From Aciduricibacillus chroicocephali (GTDB lineage: Bacteria > Bacillota > Bacilli > Bacillales > Amphibacillaceae), in NCBI RefSeq assembly GCF_030762805.1, contig NZ_CP129113.1, positions 1,316,001 through 1,380,000 of the forward strand: 64,000 nt of DNA. The letters are read 5' to 3'. Under the pieces are notes generated by a model. That model saw nothing but the letters and a program-made list of their open reading frames with translations, searched no databases and was not told where the DNA came from. This document shows, in pieces, positions 27,603-36,021 of this stretch (the stretch's first letter is position 1; the number at the start of each line of letters is the position of its first letter). The position numbers and the translations under genes were made by a program.

Positions 27603-28733
27603 TTACTCGCTTTCGCCAAAGTATTGGTAATAATTTGTTTCAATAAAGCCGTTAAACAGCTTGCGTTTCTTTGTCGCTTCTTTGCCATAGGCTTCCTCGA
27701 ACTCTGAAAATGCAGTCAGTATATATACATTCCATGTCGGATGCCCTTTCGTGACATCTCCAAGCTGACGGTAAATCTGCTGGACGCGTTCACTATCAGC
27801 AAGCCGCTCTCCATAAGGAGGGTTCCCGATAATATAACCACCCTCACCTTGCAAAGTAAGATCACTTACTTGCATCTGCTTCCAAGTAATGAGATCTCCA
27901 AGCCCTGCTTCAATAGCGTTCTCGGAAGCAATATCAACCAACTTATGATCGATATCATAACCGCTGATATGCAATTCTTGATCATAATTCGCCAAGTCTT
28001 CTGCTTCGTTAAATGCATCTGTCCAATGTTTGTTGCGAATCCAGTTCCAGTTTTCTGAATCAAATGAGCGATTAAAACCAGGCGCTATGTTTTGACCAAT
28101 AAGTGCTGCTTCAATTGGTATCGTACCTGAACCACAGAACGGGTCGATAAAAGGTGCTTCCGGCTTCCAATTCGTAAGCATAACAAGTGCTGCAGCCATT
28201 GTCTCTTTAAGAGGTGCCTCTCCCTGGCCTATACGGTATCCGCGTTTATGCAAGCCAGCCCCTGATGTATCCATCGTCAAGCTTACCTTATCTTTTAAGA
28301 TAGACACTTCCACTTTGTGAAGCGCGCCATTTTCAGGCATGCGGTTTGCCATGCCATGCTTTAACTTAAGTTTCTCAACAATCGCTTTCTTAACAATTGC
28401 CTGACAATCCGGCACACTATACAATTCGGATTTAACCGATTTTCCTGTTACTGGGAACTTCCCGTCTTCCGGAATGAAACGTTCCCAAGGCAATGCTTTT
28501 GTTCCTTCAAATAATTCATCAAATGTTTTTGCTTCAAATTCACCGACTAGGAGTTTTACGCGGTCTGCAACACGAAGCCAGAGGTTACAGCGTGGAATTG
28601 CAGAGATTGGTGCTTTGAATGTAACTCTGCCGTTCTCCGTTTCTGGTTCGTATCCAAGTGCTTTCACTTCTCTTGCGACGAGAGATTCAAGGCCCATCGC
28701 TGCCGTTGCAACTAAAGTAATCTGTTCTGCCAT
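27603..28733 (-). CDS. ypsC: 23S rRNA (guanine-N2)-methyltransferase, RlmL/YpsC-like
   Basis: Encodes 376 residues. An N-terminal THUMP domain (about 45-155) is followed by a Rossmann methyltransferase domain with DPFCGSGTIPIEAA (SAM loop) and the catalytic NPPYGERL. This is the THUMP-methyltransferase family that modifies guanosine in 23S rRNA. It sits in the ypsC-rnpB-gpsB order known from Bacillus. ATG 28733 (MAEQITLVATAAMGLE) matches the family N-terminus; an in-frame ATG 10 codons upstream has no SD. Confidence 0.88.
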   Translation of the reverse strand: MAEQITLVATAAMGLESLVAREVKALGYEPETENGRVTFKAPISAIPRCNLWLRVADRVKLLVGEFEAKTFDELFEGTKALPWERFIPEDGKFPVTGKSVKSELYSVPDCQAIVKKAIVEKLKLKHGMANRMPENGALHKVEVSILKDKVSLTMDTSGAGLHKRGYRIGQGEAPLKETMAAALVMLTNWKPEAPFIDPFCGSGTIPIEAALIGQNIAPGFNRSFDSENWNWIRNKHWTDAFNEAEDLANYDQELHISGYDIDHKLVDIASENAIEAGLGDLITWKQMQVSDLTLQGEGGYIIGNPPYGERLADSERVQQIYRQLGDVTKGHPTWNVYILTAFSEFEEAYGKEATKKRKLFNGFIETNYYQYFGESE

Positions 28734-28831
28734 ATATAATTTAGGTCCCTTCCGAATAAGCATTCAATCGTCTACATAGTTTACCACAATCCTGAAGGAA
28801 ATATAAAGTTTGCAGACAGTTAAAACAATAC

Positions 28832-28870
28832 AAAAAACCTTTCATGCACAGATGCTGCGCACAAAAGGTT
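28832..28870 (-). terminator. Terminator of rnpB
   Basis: AACCTT...CATGCA pairs with TGCGCA...AAGGTT across the loop. On the minus strand it is followed by TTTTTTGTATTG. Confidence 0.75.
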
Positions 28871-28884
28871 CTCTTTAACACCAA

Positions 28885-29284
28885 AAGACCATTGGATGCT
28901 TGATAAGCCATGTTCTGTTCCTTTGTACTGCAGTCGGTGGTCAGCCTCGTACTCCGGTTGCAATCATCTATCTACAGGCATATAGCCTGTCCTTCTATCG
29001 GTTCGTTTCCCTACACGAAGGTGCCCCTACCATAATTTGGGTTGCTCGCTCATGGGGTTTACCCGTTCCACCCGGATCGTTTCCGAACCGGCTACGTCTC
29101 TGTGGCACTTTCAAGGATTTTTCATATCCGCAAGGGACTTAGAAAAATTACCTGCCGTTAGCCTTATACAAGGCTACCTTGACTTATCGTTTCGTCAAGC
29201 ATGAACACTACAGACATCGCAGTCTGTGCGAGCATGGACTTTCCTCTGCATGAAGACATGCAGCAATTGCGTAAGCATCCAACT
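28885..29284 (-). ncRNA. rnpB: RNase P RNA (bacterial class B)
   Basis: About 400 nt on the minus strand. The ends pair (GTTGGATGCTT at the 5' end with AAGCATCCAAT at the 3' end, helix P1). Conserved blocks include GAGGAAAGTCCATGCTCGCA, CGGCAGG, AGTGCCACAG, GTAAACCCC, GAGCGAG.AACCCAAAT, TGGTAGGGG, AGAAGGACAG, TAGATAGATGATTG and GAGTACGAGG, then ACAGAACATGGCTTA. The order and spacing match the B. subtilis RNA. It matures tRNA 5' ends with protein RnpA. A coding-like frame inside it should be ignored. Confidence 0.95.
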
Positions 29285-29293
29285 CATTCACTT

Positions 29294-29299
29294 ATTATA
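29294..29299 (-). promoter_or_regulatory. Extended -10 promoter of rnpB
   Basis: On the minus strand TGTTATAAT is a TG-extended -10 box. Transcription starting about 7 bases on would begin near 29287, next to the 5' strand of helix P1. No clear -35 is needed. Confidence 0.6.
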
Positions 29300-29339
29300 A
29301 CACATTTTACAACTCAGATACAGCAACGTTTTATTGTAA

Positions 29340-29678
29340 TCAGGAATCCAACTCAGGATCGGCGAACTTTTTACCGAAAACGGCTTTTTCCAAATTTGAC
29401 AGTCTTTTTAGCACATCATAATTTACTTGATGGGGCTGGCTTTGCGCCGGCGACTGCTGTTGGACATTGCTGCGCTGGCGAGGTACCTGATCATTGTTCT
29501 TTTTCAAACGTTCGTTTTCCATTTGTAACTTCTCGATTTCTTGCTGAAGGAATTCATAATCCTGAATGATGATGTCGAGAAACTCGTCCACTTCTTCCTG
29601 GTTGTAGCCTCGCATTGTGGTTTTGAAATCCTTCTCAAGAATATCTTTAGCACTCAGCTGTACGCGGTTCAGACTCAT
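29340..29678 (-). CDS. gpsB: Cell-division regulator GpsB
   Basis: Encodes 112 residues. The N-terminal DivIVA-like lipid-binding domain has SAKDILEKDFKTTMRGYNQE and a long coiled coil (about 35-65). It ends in a short C-terminal helix (LKRLSNLEKAVFG) after a Gln-rich linker. GpsB links PBP1 (ponA, also in this window) and division proteins to the septum. Full family length. Confidence 0.95.
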   Translation of the reverse strand: MSLNRVQLSAKDILEKDFKTTMRGYNQEEVDEFLDIIIQDYEFLQQEIEKLQMENERLKKNNDQVPRQRSNVQQQSPAQSQPHQVNYDVLKRLSNLEKAVFGKKFADPELDS

Positions 29679-29803
29679 TTCATGCTCACCTCACAATTTC
29701 CCCAAGCTCATTACTATTTTTCCAAACAAATTGTCCAATGTCAATTTAATTTTAAACCAAATTGAACTAAACATGCCTAATGGAAAAATATCCCGAAAAC
29801 TTA

Positions 29804-30208
29804 TTAACGGTCTTCAGGGAGCTGTTTTAACCCGAAAGACAACGGCAGCAGTTCGCTAACAGAAAACGTAACTGTTTCCCCTTTTAGATTAGCCATTGTA
29901 ACCGGTGTAGATGCCTGGAAAAACTCTGACATCACTTGCCGGCACGAGCCGCAAGGTGAAACAGGTTTCTCCGTATCCGCAACAACTGCCAAAGCCGTGA
30001 AATTCTTTTCCCCATTTGCTATTGCAGAAAAAATTGCCGTTCTCTCAGCACAGCAAGTTACCGGATAAGCAGCATTTTCTATATTACAACCCGTGTAAAT
30101 TTTCCCGGAATCGGTCAAAACGACAGCCCCGACACTGAAATTGGAATATGGAGCATAAGCCAATTCCCTTGCCTCTATCGCTTTTTGTATAAGTTCTTCT
30201 TTATTCAT
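29804..30208 (-). CDS. cdd: Cytidine deaminase
   Basis: Encodes 134 residues. The zinc site is CAER (C53-A-E55 pattern) plus PCGSCRQ. It deaminates cytidine and deoxycytidine for pyrimidine salvage. Its stop-start overlap (4 bases) with the YppE gene upstream suggests co-transcription. In B. subtilis cdd lies by era, so its place here among ypp/yps genes is different. Confidence 0.93.
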   Translation of the reverse strand: MNKEELIQKAIEARELAYAPYSNFSVGAVVLTDSGKIYTGCNIENAAYPVTCCAERTAIFSAIANGEKNFTALAVVADTEKPVSPCGSCRQVMSEFFQASTPVTMANLKGETVTFSVSELLPLSFGLKQLPEDR

Positions 30209-30585
30209 TCTATTGCACCTGCCTTACACAACCGATCAAGATAATCTTCCAGAATACCGAGAACATAATTAACTGATATATTCAGTTCCATATATCTTTT
30301 TTCTCTAACATCCGAATAATGACTATGCATAATGATAAGTTCAATATTTTCTCTTGTAGAAACAATCTGATGCGGATGGACAGGTGCATTTGTATTTGCC
30401 TTTAAAAATAATAGAGCTTCTTCTTCCCATTCGTTAAGCAACATATGAATTGGATTGGCATCCGCCTTAACCCTTTCAAAGAAAGCTTTATCTTTAAAAT
30501 CAGCCGGAGGTTTCTCTTCTAAAAAAACATTTTTCAATCTTTGTATATGTTCAAGCAGTGAAGTCGTATCCTGCAGAAGCTTCAT
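30205..30585 (-). CDS. yppE: YppE family protein (DUF1798)
   Basis: All-helical protein of 126 residues with the family pattern WEEEALLFLKANTNAPVHP and then IVSTRENIELIIMHSHYSD. Function unknown. It overlaps cdd by 4 bases and lies near recU/ponA as in Bacillus. Confidence 0.75.
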   Translation of the reverse strand: MKLLQDTTSLLEHIQRLKNVFLEEKPPADFKDKAFFERVKADANPIHMLLNEWEEEALLFLKANTNAPVHPHQIVSTRENIELIIMHSHYSDVREKRYMELNISVNYVLGILEDYLDRLCKAGAIE

Positions 30586-30610
30586 GAACTCGCGACCTTT
30601 CTATCTGAAT

Positions 30611-30859
30611 TCACTCATATTCTAGCGGATTGTCTTCTTCTATACAACCATTCGCTTTGCGGAATACATCAGACAGCATTTGAATGGAAATCACACTTCG
30701 ATCAATCTCTCCATGAAAGTTTCTGAACTCCCGTGAAATAAGCAGACCCATTTCATCTTCAATCTTGGAAGTTATGGAAACAAGTTCATCTTCCATTACC
30801 GCAAGCATTCCATCCAAACGAGCAAAACTCCCAACTGTCCTGATTGATTCCATATACAT
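30611..30859 (-). CDS. Small helical protein of unknown function
   Basis: Encodes 82 residues, mostly helical and acidic (LAVMEDELVSITSKIEDEMG, then RSVISIQMLSDVFRKANG). It sits at the head of a probable operon with yppE and cdd. A weak SD (ACGGGG) precedes ATG 30859; ATG 30853 is possible. I do not recognise the family; position alone would suggest a yppD/yppF-like gene. Confidence 0.5.
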   Translation of the reverse strand: MYMESIRTVGSFARLDGMLAVMEDELVSITSKIEDEMGLLISREFRNFHGEIDRSVISIQMLSDVFRKANGCIEEDNPLEYE

Positions 30860-31119
30860 TTACACATACCCCGTTTCTAGTTTTCTATATTCGTGTGTAT
30901 GCTGGTTTCTACCCTCCCTATGAAACCTCCTGCACGTTCGACAAAACTAGAAAAGAAGATGCACAATCCCCTAGAATTTTTTAATTAGCTTCGAATAGAT
31001 ATTTAAGTAGACGCTGCCGAGAATATTTGGCAGAACATGCGCAGTGGGTTGTTTTGTTATATAATAAGTTCAGCTTCCGGGCACAAGTTGGATTTCTCAT
31101 GATTGGAGGGGGCTGAAAA

Positions 31120-31713
31120 TTGAATTACCCGAACGGGAAGAGACCAGTTGTTGATAAAGCTGTTTCCCCTGCCGGTAGTACGAGCCAGGGCTATGGCAAC
31201 AGAGGCATGACGCTTGAAGAGGACATCAATGCGACCAATGCATTCTACCGCTCAACCGGACGTGGCCTCATTCATAAAAAGCCGACACCCGTGCAAATAG
31301 TTAACGTACATTACCCGAAGCGCACTGCGGCAGTGATTACGGAAGCATATTTCAAACAACCGTCCACCACTGACTACAATGGCGTCTATAAAGGACGGCA
31401 TATCGATTTTGAAGCAAAGGAAACGAAGAATAAGACATCCTTCCCACTTTCGAATATCCATGAGCATCAAATTGCCCATATGGAAGCTGTCATTAAACAG
31501 GAAGGAATCTGTTTTATGATTATCCGTTTTGCCTCTCTCGGAAAAACTTTTTATTTTTCGGCAGAGTCATTACTGGAAAGCTGGGCAAAACATCTTCAAG
31601 GAGGCAGAAAATCTATTTCTTACAATTATATAGAAGAAGCCGGTCATCTGATCCCTTTCGGATACCAGGCAAGAATTGATTATCTGTCGATCGTGGACAA
31701 GCTTTATTTCTAG
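31120..31713 (+). CDS. recU: Holliday junction resolvase RecU
   Basis: Encodes 197 residues. The nuclease core has NRGMTLEEDINATNAFY, IVNVHYP, and the metal-site run TDYNGVYKGRHIDFEAKETK (D, E, K). It cleaves four-way junctions during recombination repair. It is followed 18 bases later by ponA, the classical recU-ponA pair. GGAGGGGG precedes TTG 31120. Confidence 0.95.
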   Translation: MNYPNGKRPVVDKAVSPAGSTSQGYGNRGMTLEEDINATNAFYRSTGRGLIHKKPTPVQIVNVHYPKRTAAVITEAYFKQPSTTDYNGVYKGRHIDFEAKETKNKTSFPLSNIHEHQIAHMEAVIKQEGICFMIIRFASLGKTFYFSAESLLESWAKHLQGGRKSISYNYIEEAGHLIPFGYQARIDYLSIVDKLYF

Positions 31714-31731
31714 AACGGAGGAAATGCAAAA

Positions 31732-34554
31732 ATGGCGGATAACGGCCAATCCCGAATGGGACGAAGAAATCAAAAAAAAGTAGCAAAAGCACGCAAAAGA
31801 CCGCTCGTTAGAAAAATAGGACTAATTGTGGGAATTGTGTTTCTCACCTGTTTCCTGATTGGCGGCGGGATGCTGCTTTATTTCATAGCAACATCGCCTG
31901 ATATCGACGAAGCTAAACTTTCAGATCCATTCCCTTCTCAAGTACTGGATATGAATAAGAAAGTAGTAGCTACCGTAGGGAACGAAAAACGTCAAAAAGT
32001 AACCTATGATGATTTGCCTCAAGAACTGATTGACGCAGTTACTGCAACAGAGGATTCAAGATTCTTCCAGCACCATGGAATTGACTTACGTCGTATTGCC
32101 GGAGCTATAAAAGCTAACTTTACTAATGGATTCGGTTCTGAAGGTGCAAGTACAATTACACAGCAGGTTGTTGAACGAGCTTTCTTGAGCCCTGACAAAA
32201 AGATCAGCTTAAAGGTTCAGGAACAATGGCTCGCTCTAAAACTCGAACGCGAATATTCCAAAGAAGAAATTCTTCAAATGTACCTGAACAAAATTTATTA
32301 CGGCAGCGGTGCCTATGGTGTTGCCGCAGCAGCAGAGACATACTTCGGGAAGAAAGACTTGAAGGATCTAACCTTGCCGGAAGCAGCAATTCTTGCAGGG
32401 ATGCCACAGCGTCCATCCGCATACAACCCTTTTGAACATCCAGAACTAACAAAGGAACGTATGCAAACAGTGCTTAAATTGATGGTACGTCATGGCAAGA
32501 TTACTCAAAAGCAGGCAGATGAGGCTCTTAAAACGGATATCCCTTCCCTGCTTACAGATAAAAAGCAGGAAACAAAGACGCCTTATCAAGCATTTCTTCA
32601 AGAAGTCCGCAAAGAGATCGATGAAAAACTCGACGGGACGAATATGTATACAGACGGTTTGAAAATCTACACAACACTAGATACAAAAGCTCAGGATCAT
32701 GTTCAATCACTTCTTACTGATAGTGAAAGCAACCCAATTCCATATCCTGATAAAGAAATGCAAGTCGGTATGACTGTCGTTGATACAAAGACCGGTGAAA
32801 TCCGTGCAATTGGCGGAAACCGCAACAATGAAAATGTAGACGGCTGGAATAATGCTATTATGGGCGGTCAACAGCCTGGCTCCACAGCGAAACCAATCGT
32901 CGCTTATGGCCCGGCCATTGAGTACAATAAATGGTCAACCTACCATCAGATTAATGATGACAAGCCATACAAGGTCGGCAATAGCGAAATTCGCAACTGG
33001 AACCGGTCCTATGGTGGCATGATGAGCATCCGCCATGCTCTAGCACAGTCTCTGAACGTACCTGCAGTTAAAACGTTGGAAGAGACCGGTTATGACAAAG
33101 CCCAGAAATTCTCTGAGGGCCTTGGTATTAATTTCAAGGATGATAAAATTTCTATTCGCGATGCAATTGGCGGTACCGGTACAGGAGTTACCCCACTCCA
33201 GCTTGCTGGAGCTTATAGCGCATTCGGTAATGAAGGTGTCTATAACAAACCACATGCTGTATTGAAAGTGGAATATCCTGATGGCAAAACAGTTGACTTG
33301 AAGCCGAAACCTGAAGCAGCTATGTCTGACTACACTGCCTATATGGTCACGGACATGATGAAAACCGTTGTTCAAGAAGGTACTGGTAAAAATGCGCAAG
33401 TGTCTGGTGTTCCGATTGCCGGAAAAACTGGTACAACAAGCTTGCCAGACCGTGAAGGCAGTCCCGATGCCTGGTTTGCTGGTTATTCAACAAACTATAC
33501 AATTTCAGTTTGGGCTGGCGGTTACACTGATGATAATGGGAAGAAAGATGTTATTCCAGGATCAAATAATACGCAAATTCCGCTCTACCTATTCAAAAAT
33601 ACTATGGAAAAACTGTCTGAAGGCAAGCAAAGTCCCGACTTTAGCAAGCCGGATTCAGTTGTAGAATTACCAGTTGTTAGAGGTTCCAATCCAGCAGTCA
33701 TTGCTTCAGGCTCCTCTGGCAATACGACAAATGAATTATTTGTCAAAGGAAATACGCCTTCACAGCAAGTGCAGAAGCCAAAAGAAGATGGATTCCCACC
33801 TGTTAGCAATTTGACAGCCAATTACGATGAAAGTAACAATCGTATTGAAGTAGATTGGGATCATGATTCCGATGAAGATGCAAGCTTCGTTGTTAGTGCA
33901 AGTGTGAATGGCGGCGGAATGCAGAATATCGGAACAACTGGAGACGATAGCTTTAATATTGAAAGTGTGCAGCAAGGCGCCAAATATGAAATCCAAGTCG
34001 TTGCTGTAAGTACATCTTCATCAGAGAAAAGTGAAGCTCGCTCAGTGAGTGTAAGCACGGGAAGTGAAGACACAGAAGATGAAAAACTTTCTTCCGTTAG
34101 CAACCTGCAGGCAAGCTACTCAGAGAGCAGCGGAGCTATAGATGTCTCTTGGGATTATGACGGGTCTGCTACCTTTGAAGTGAGTGTTGATGGTCAAACA
34201 CAGACCGCGAATTCCAACGGCATTACGATCAATGGTGCACAACCTGGCAAAACTTACACGATAACCGTCACTCCTTTCGCAAATGGAGAACGTGGCGATC
34301 CAGCTAGTACACAAGTTTCCGTACCTGATTCGCAGCAAGCCAATGATCCAAATGAAGAACAAAATAATGGACAGGACGAAAACCAGAATAACAATCAGGA
34401 TAATCAGTCTGATTCGAATGATACCGGTAATTCCGGTAATAACAACAATGGTCAAAATGATAATGAACAAAACGATAATCAAAATCAAAATGACCAACAG
34501 AATCAAGAACAGAATCAGAATGATACTCCAGCTGATGAAAATCAGAATGACTAA
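31732..34554 (+). CDS. ponA: Bifunctional class A penicillin-binding protein PBP1
   Basis: Encodes 940 residues: a basic cytoplasmic N-terminus, a membrane anchor (about 27-58), a GT51 glycosyltransferase domain (E107 in TEDSRFFQHHG; RAFLSPDKK; KIYYGSGAYG) and a transpeptidase domain (S384 in STAK, S440 in SLN, K565 in KTGTT). Two fibronectin III-like domains follow (about 683-780 and 783-868), then a 70-residue Asn/Gln/Asp-rich tail. It polymerises and cross-links peptidoglycan outside the membrane. It is partnered genetically with gpsB nearby. The tail length is the unusual part. Confidence 0.95.
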   Translation: MADNGQSRMGRRNQKKVAKARKRPLVRKIGLIVGIVFLTCFLIGGGMLLYFIATSPDIDEAKLSDPFPSQVLDMNKKVVATVGNEKRQKVTYDDLPQELIDAVTATEDSRFFQHHGIDLRRIAGAIKANFTNGFGSEGASTITQQVVERAFLSPDKKISLKVQEQWLALKLEREYSKEEILQMYLNKIYYGSGAYGVAAAAETYFGKKDLKDLTLPEAAILAGMPQRPSAYNPFEHPELTKERMQTVLKLMVRHGKITQKQADEALKTDIPSLLTDKKQETKTPYQAFLQEVRKEIDEKLDGTNMYTDGLKIYTTLDTKAQDHVQSLLTDSESNPIPYPDKEMQVGMTVVDTKTGEIRAIGGNRNNENVDGWNNAIMGGQQPGSTAKPIVAYGPAIEYNKWSTYHQINDDKPYKVGNSEIRNWNRSYGGMMSIRHALAQSLNVPAVKTLEETGYDKAQKFSEGLGINFKDDKISIRDAIGGTGTGVTPLQLAGAYSAFGNEGVYNKPHAVLKVEYPDGKTVDLKPKPEAAMSDYTAYMVTDMMKTVVQEGTGKNAQVSGVPIAGKTGTTSLPDREGSPDAWFAGYSTNYTISVWAGGYTDDNGKKDVIPGSNNTQIPLYLFKNTMEKLSEGKQSPDFSKPDSVVELPVVRGSNPAVIASGSSGNTTNELFVKGNTPSQQVQKPKEDGFPPVSNLTANYDESNNRIEVDWDHDSDEDASFVVSASVNGGGMQNIGTTGDDSFNIESVQQGAKYEIQVVAVSTSSSEKSEARSVSVSTGSEDTEDEKLSSVSNLQASYSESSGAIDVSWDYDGSATFEVSVDGQTQTANSNGITINGAQPGKTYTITVTPFANGERGDPASTQVSVPDSQQANDPNEEQNNGQDENQNNNQDNQSDSNDTGNSGNNNNGQNDNEQNDNQNQNDQQNQEQNQNDTPADENQND

Positions 34555-34558
34555 AAAA

Positions 34559-34589
34559 GAGCTCATGCCAAATGGCATGGGCTCTCTTT
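34559..34589. terminator. Bidirectional terminator between ponA and nth
   Basis: Perfect 12-bp stem GAGCTCATGCCA / TGGCATGGGCTC (one G-T) in A and T runs. Confidence 0.8.
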
Positions 34590-35254
34590 TATACTTGTCT
34601 TTCCTTCTCTTCTTTGCGCATCCTCTTCTGTCCTTCCCTGCATATGACGAGTAAAGGACATTCTGGGCACTCTGGATTTCGAGCTTTGCAATGGTAACGT
34701 CCGAAGAAAATCATCCGATGATGTGTGTCGCTCCATTCTTCTTCTGGAACTTTCTTCATAAGTGTCTTTTCTACTTCGAGAACAGAATCCTTCCAGCGAC
34801 AAATTCCAAGACGTTTTGAAACGCGTTCAACATGAGTATCGACTGCGATTGCAGGAACTCCAAAAGCTACAGAGGCTACTACATTGGCCGTCTTTCGTCC
34901 AACTCCAGCCAGTTTCTCCAGCTCTTCAATTGTATTCGGCACTTCCCCATCATACTGTTCCAAAAGAACTTGGCATAACTTACGGATATTTTTCGCTTTG
35001 GAACGGTACAGACCGATTGATCGGATATCCTGCTCCAACTCTTCCAACGTTACTTCCAGATAATCTTCCGGCTTTTTATATTTAGCAAAAAGTGATTTTG
35101 TGACCTTATTCACCAATACATCTGTACATTGGGCAGATAGAAGAACAGCAATAACCAGTTCAAACGGATTTTCATGGACGAGCTCACATTCAGCATCTGG
35201 AAACATTCTCTCCATCGTATCGAGACAGAAACGAATCTGTTTTTTGTTCAGCAT
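34589..35254 (-). CDS. nth: Endonuclease III
   Basis: Encodes 221 residues. The helix-hairpin-helix LEKLAGVGRKTANVV carries the catalytic Lys (K in GRKTA), followed by the Asp in VDTHVERVSKRLG. The [4Fe-4S] ligands are C-x6-C-x2-C-x5-C near the end (CKARNPECPECPLLVIC). It removes oxidised pyrimidines. It follows dnaD by 6 bases, so it is co-transcribed. Confidence 0.95.
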   Translation of the reverse strand: MLNKKQIRFCLDTMERMFPDAECELVHENPFELVIAVLLSAQCTDVLVNKVTKSLFAKYKKPEDYLEVTLEELEQDIRSIGLYRSKAKNIRKLCQVLLEQYDGEVPNTIEELEKLAGVGRKTANVVASVAFGVPAIAVDTHVERVSKRLGICRWKDSVLEVEKTLMKKVPEEEWSDTHHRMIFFGRYHCKARNPECPECPLLVICREGQKRMRKEEKERQV

Positions 35255-35260
35255 ATTTGA

Positions 35261-35944
35261 TCAATCCTCCTCTTCAAGCCAGTTATAATAAAAGGATGTA
35301 TCACGCTTAGGTTTGCTCACTGTCGGACTGTTTTGACGGCTTCTGAAAGATTTGCTAGCTTGGCGCGCCTGGTCGACAGTATGAACCCCTTTTTGTTTCC
35401 ACTCTCGCAGTATTCTATCAATATATTTAAAACTGAGCTTGGACATCAGTACAGACTCTCTAAGACCAGCCTTAATTAAAGCTGGGTCAATCTTATCCTC
35501 ATCCAACCAGGAATTCATCATGTCAATTTCAAAAGGTGACAATGGTCTGCCGAATTCCTGTTCGAATAGCAAAAAAATAGCCCCATCAACTGACTCTTCT
35601 TCTTCTACTTTTTTTGGATTGGAAATGAGTTTTTCCCAAAGTGGTTCCAAGCTATAGACTTCGGTTATCTGACCAGATTCATTTTGTTGCTGTGACATGG
35701 CAAGAAGACCTTTTTGGATAAGCTTGCGCAAAGCCATTCCACACTCAGTGCCGCTAATTGTAAGCTTCGTGCTTAACTCATCCGGAGTCGGGAAAAGATT
35801 TTCATGACGTAATGATTTCTGGATTTGCAATATAATCGCTAGATCAACTTCATCCATTCCAAGTGAGGTATAACATTCCAACAGCTTTTCAGGTACATTA
35901 ATTTGGTTTAGAAGAAGTGATTCCATTTTTGGTTTTTCCCGCAC
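35261..35944 (-). CDS. dnaD: DNA replication protein DnaD
   Basis: Encodes 227 residues. An N-terminal winged helix (about 20-100, LFPTPDELSTKLTISGTECG) is followed by the C-terminal DnaD domain (about 125-200, FEQEFGRPLSPFEIDMMNSW). It loads helicase for primosome and chromosome initiation. GTG 35944 has AAAGGAG 7 bases upstream and was preferred to a longer frame without an SD. Confidence 0.9.
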   Translation of the reverse strand: MREKPKMESLLLNQINVPEKLLECYTSLGMDEVDLAIILQIQKSLRHENLFPTPDELSTKLTISGTECGMALRKLIQKGLLAMSQQQNESGQITEVYSLEPLWEKLISNPKKVEEEESVDGAIFLLFEQEFGRPLSPFEIDMMNSWLDEDKIDPALIKAGLRESVLMSKLSFKYIDRILREWKQKGVHTVDQARQASKSFRSRQNSPTVSKPKRDTSFYYNWLEEED

Positions 35945-35983
35945 ATCTATTCTCCTTTCCCTTGATTCGTAAAAGAACATTTT

Positions 35984-36013
35984 AAAATCCCCTGCAAAAA
36001 ATCGCAAGGGATT
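35984..36013 (-). terminator. Terminator after aspB
   Basis: AATCCCYTGC / GCARGGGATT stem. On the minus strand it is followed by TTTTAAAAT. It may attenuate read-through from aspB into dnaD. Confidence 0.6.
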
Positions 36014-36021
36014 CGAATTTA

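Noticed and set aside
28900-29569. Plus-strand frames of 80 and 122 residues in the 28.9-29.6 kb region
   Set aside because: They lie over rnpB and antisense to gpsB; the sequence is explained by the RNase P RNA and GpsB.
34120-34654. Long overlapping frames on both strands over the end of ponA
   Set aside because: They come from low-complexity Asn/Gln codons (AAT, CAA, GAT) that lack stops in other frames.
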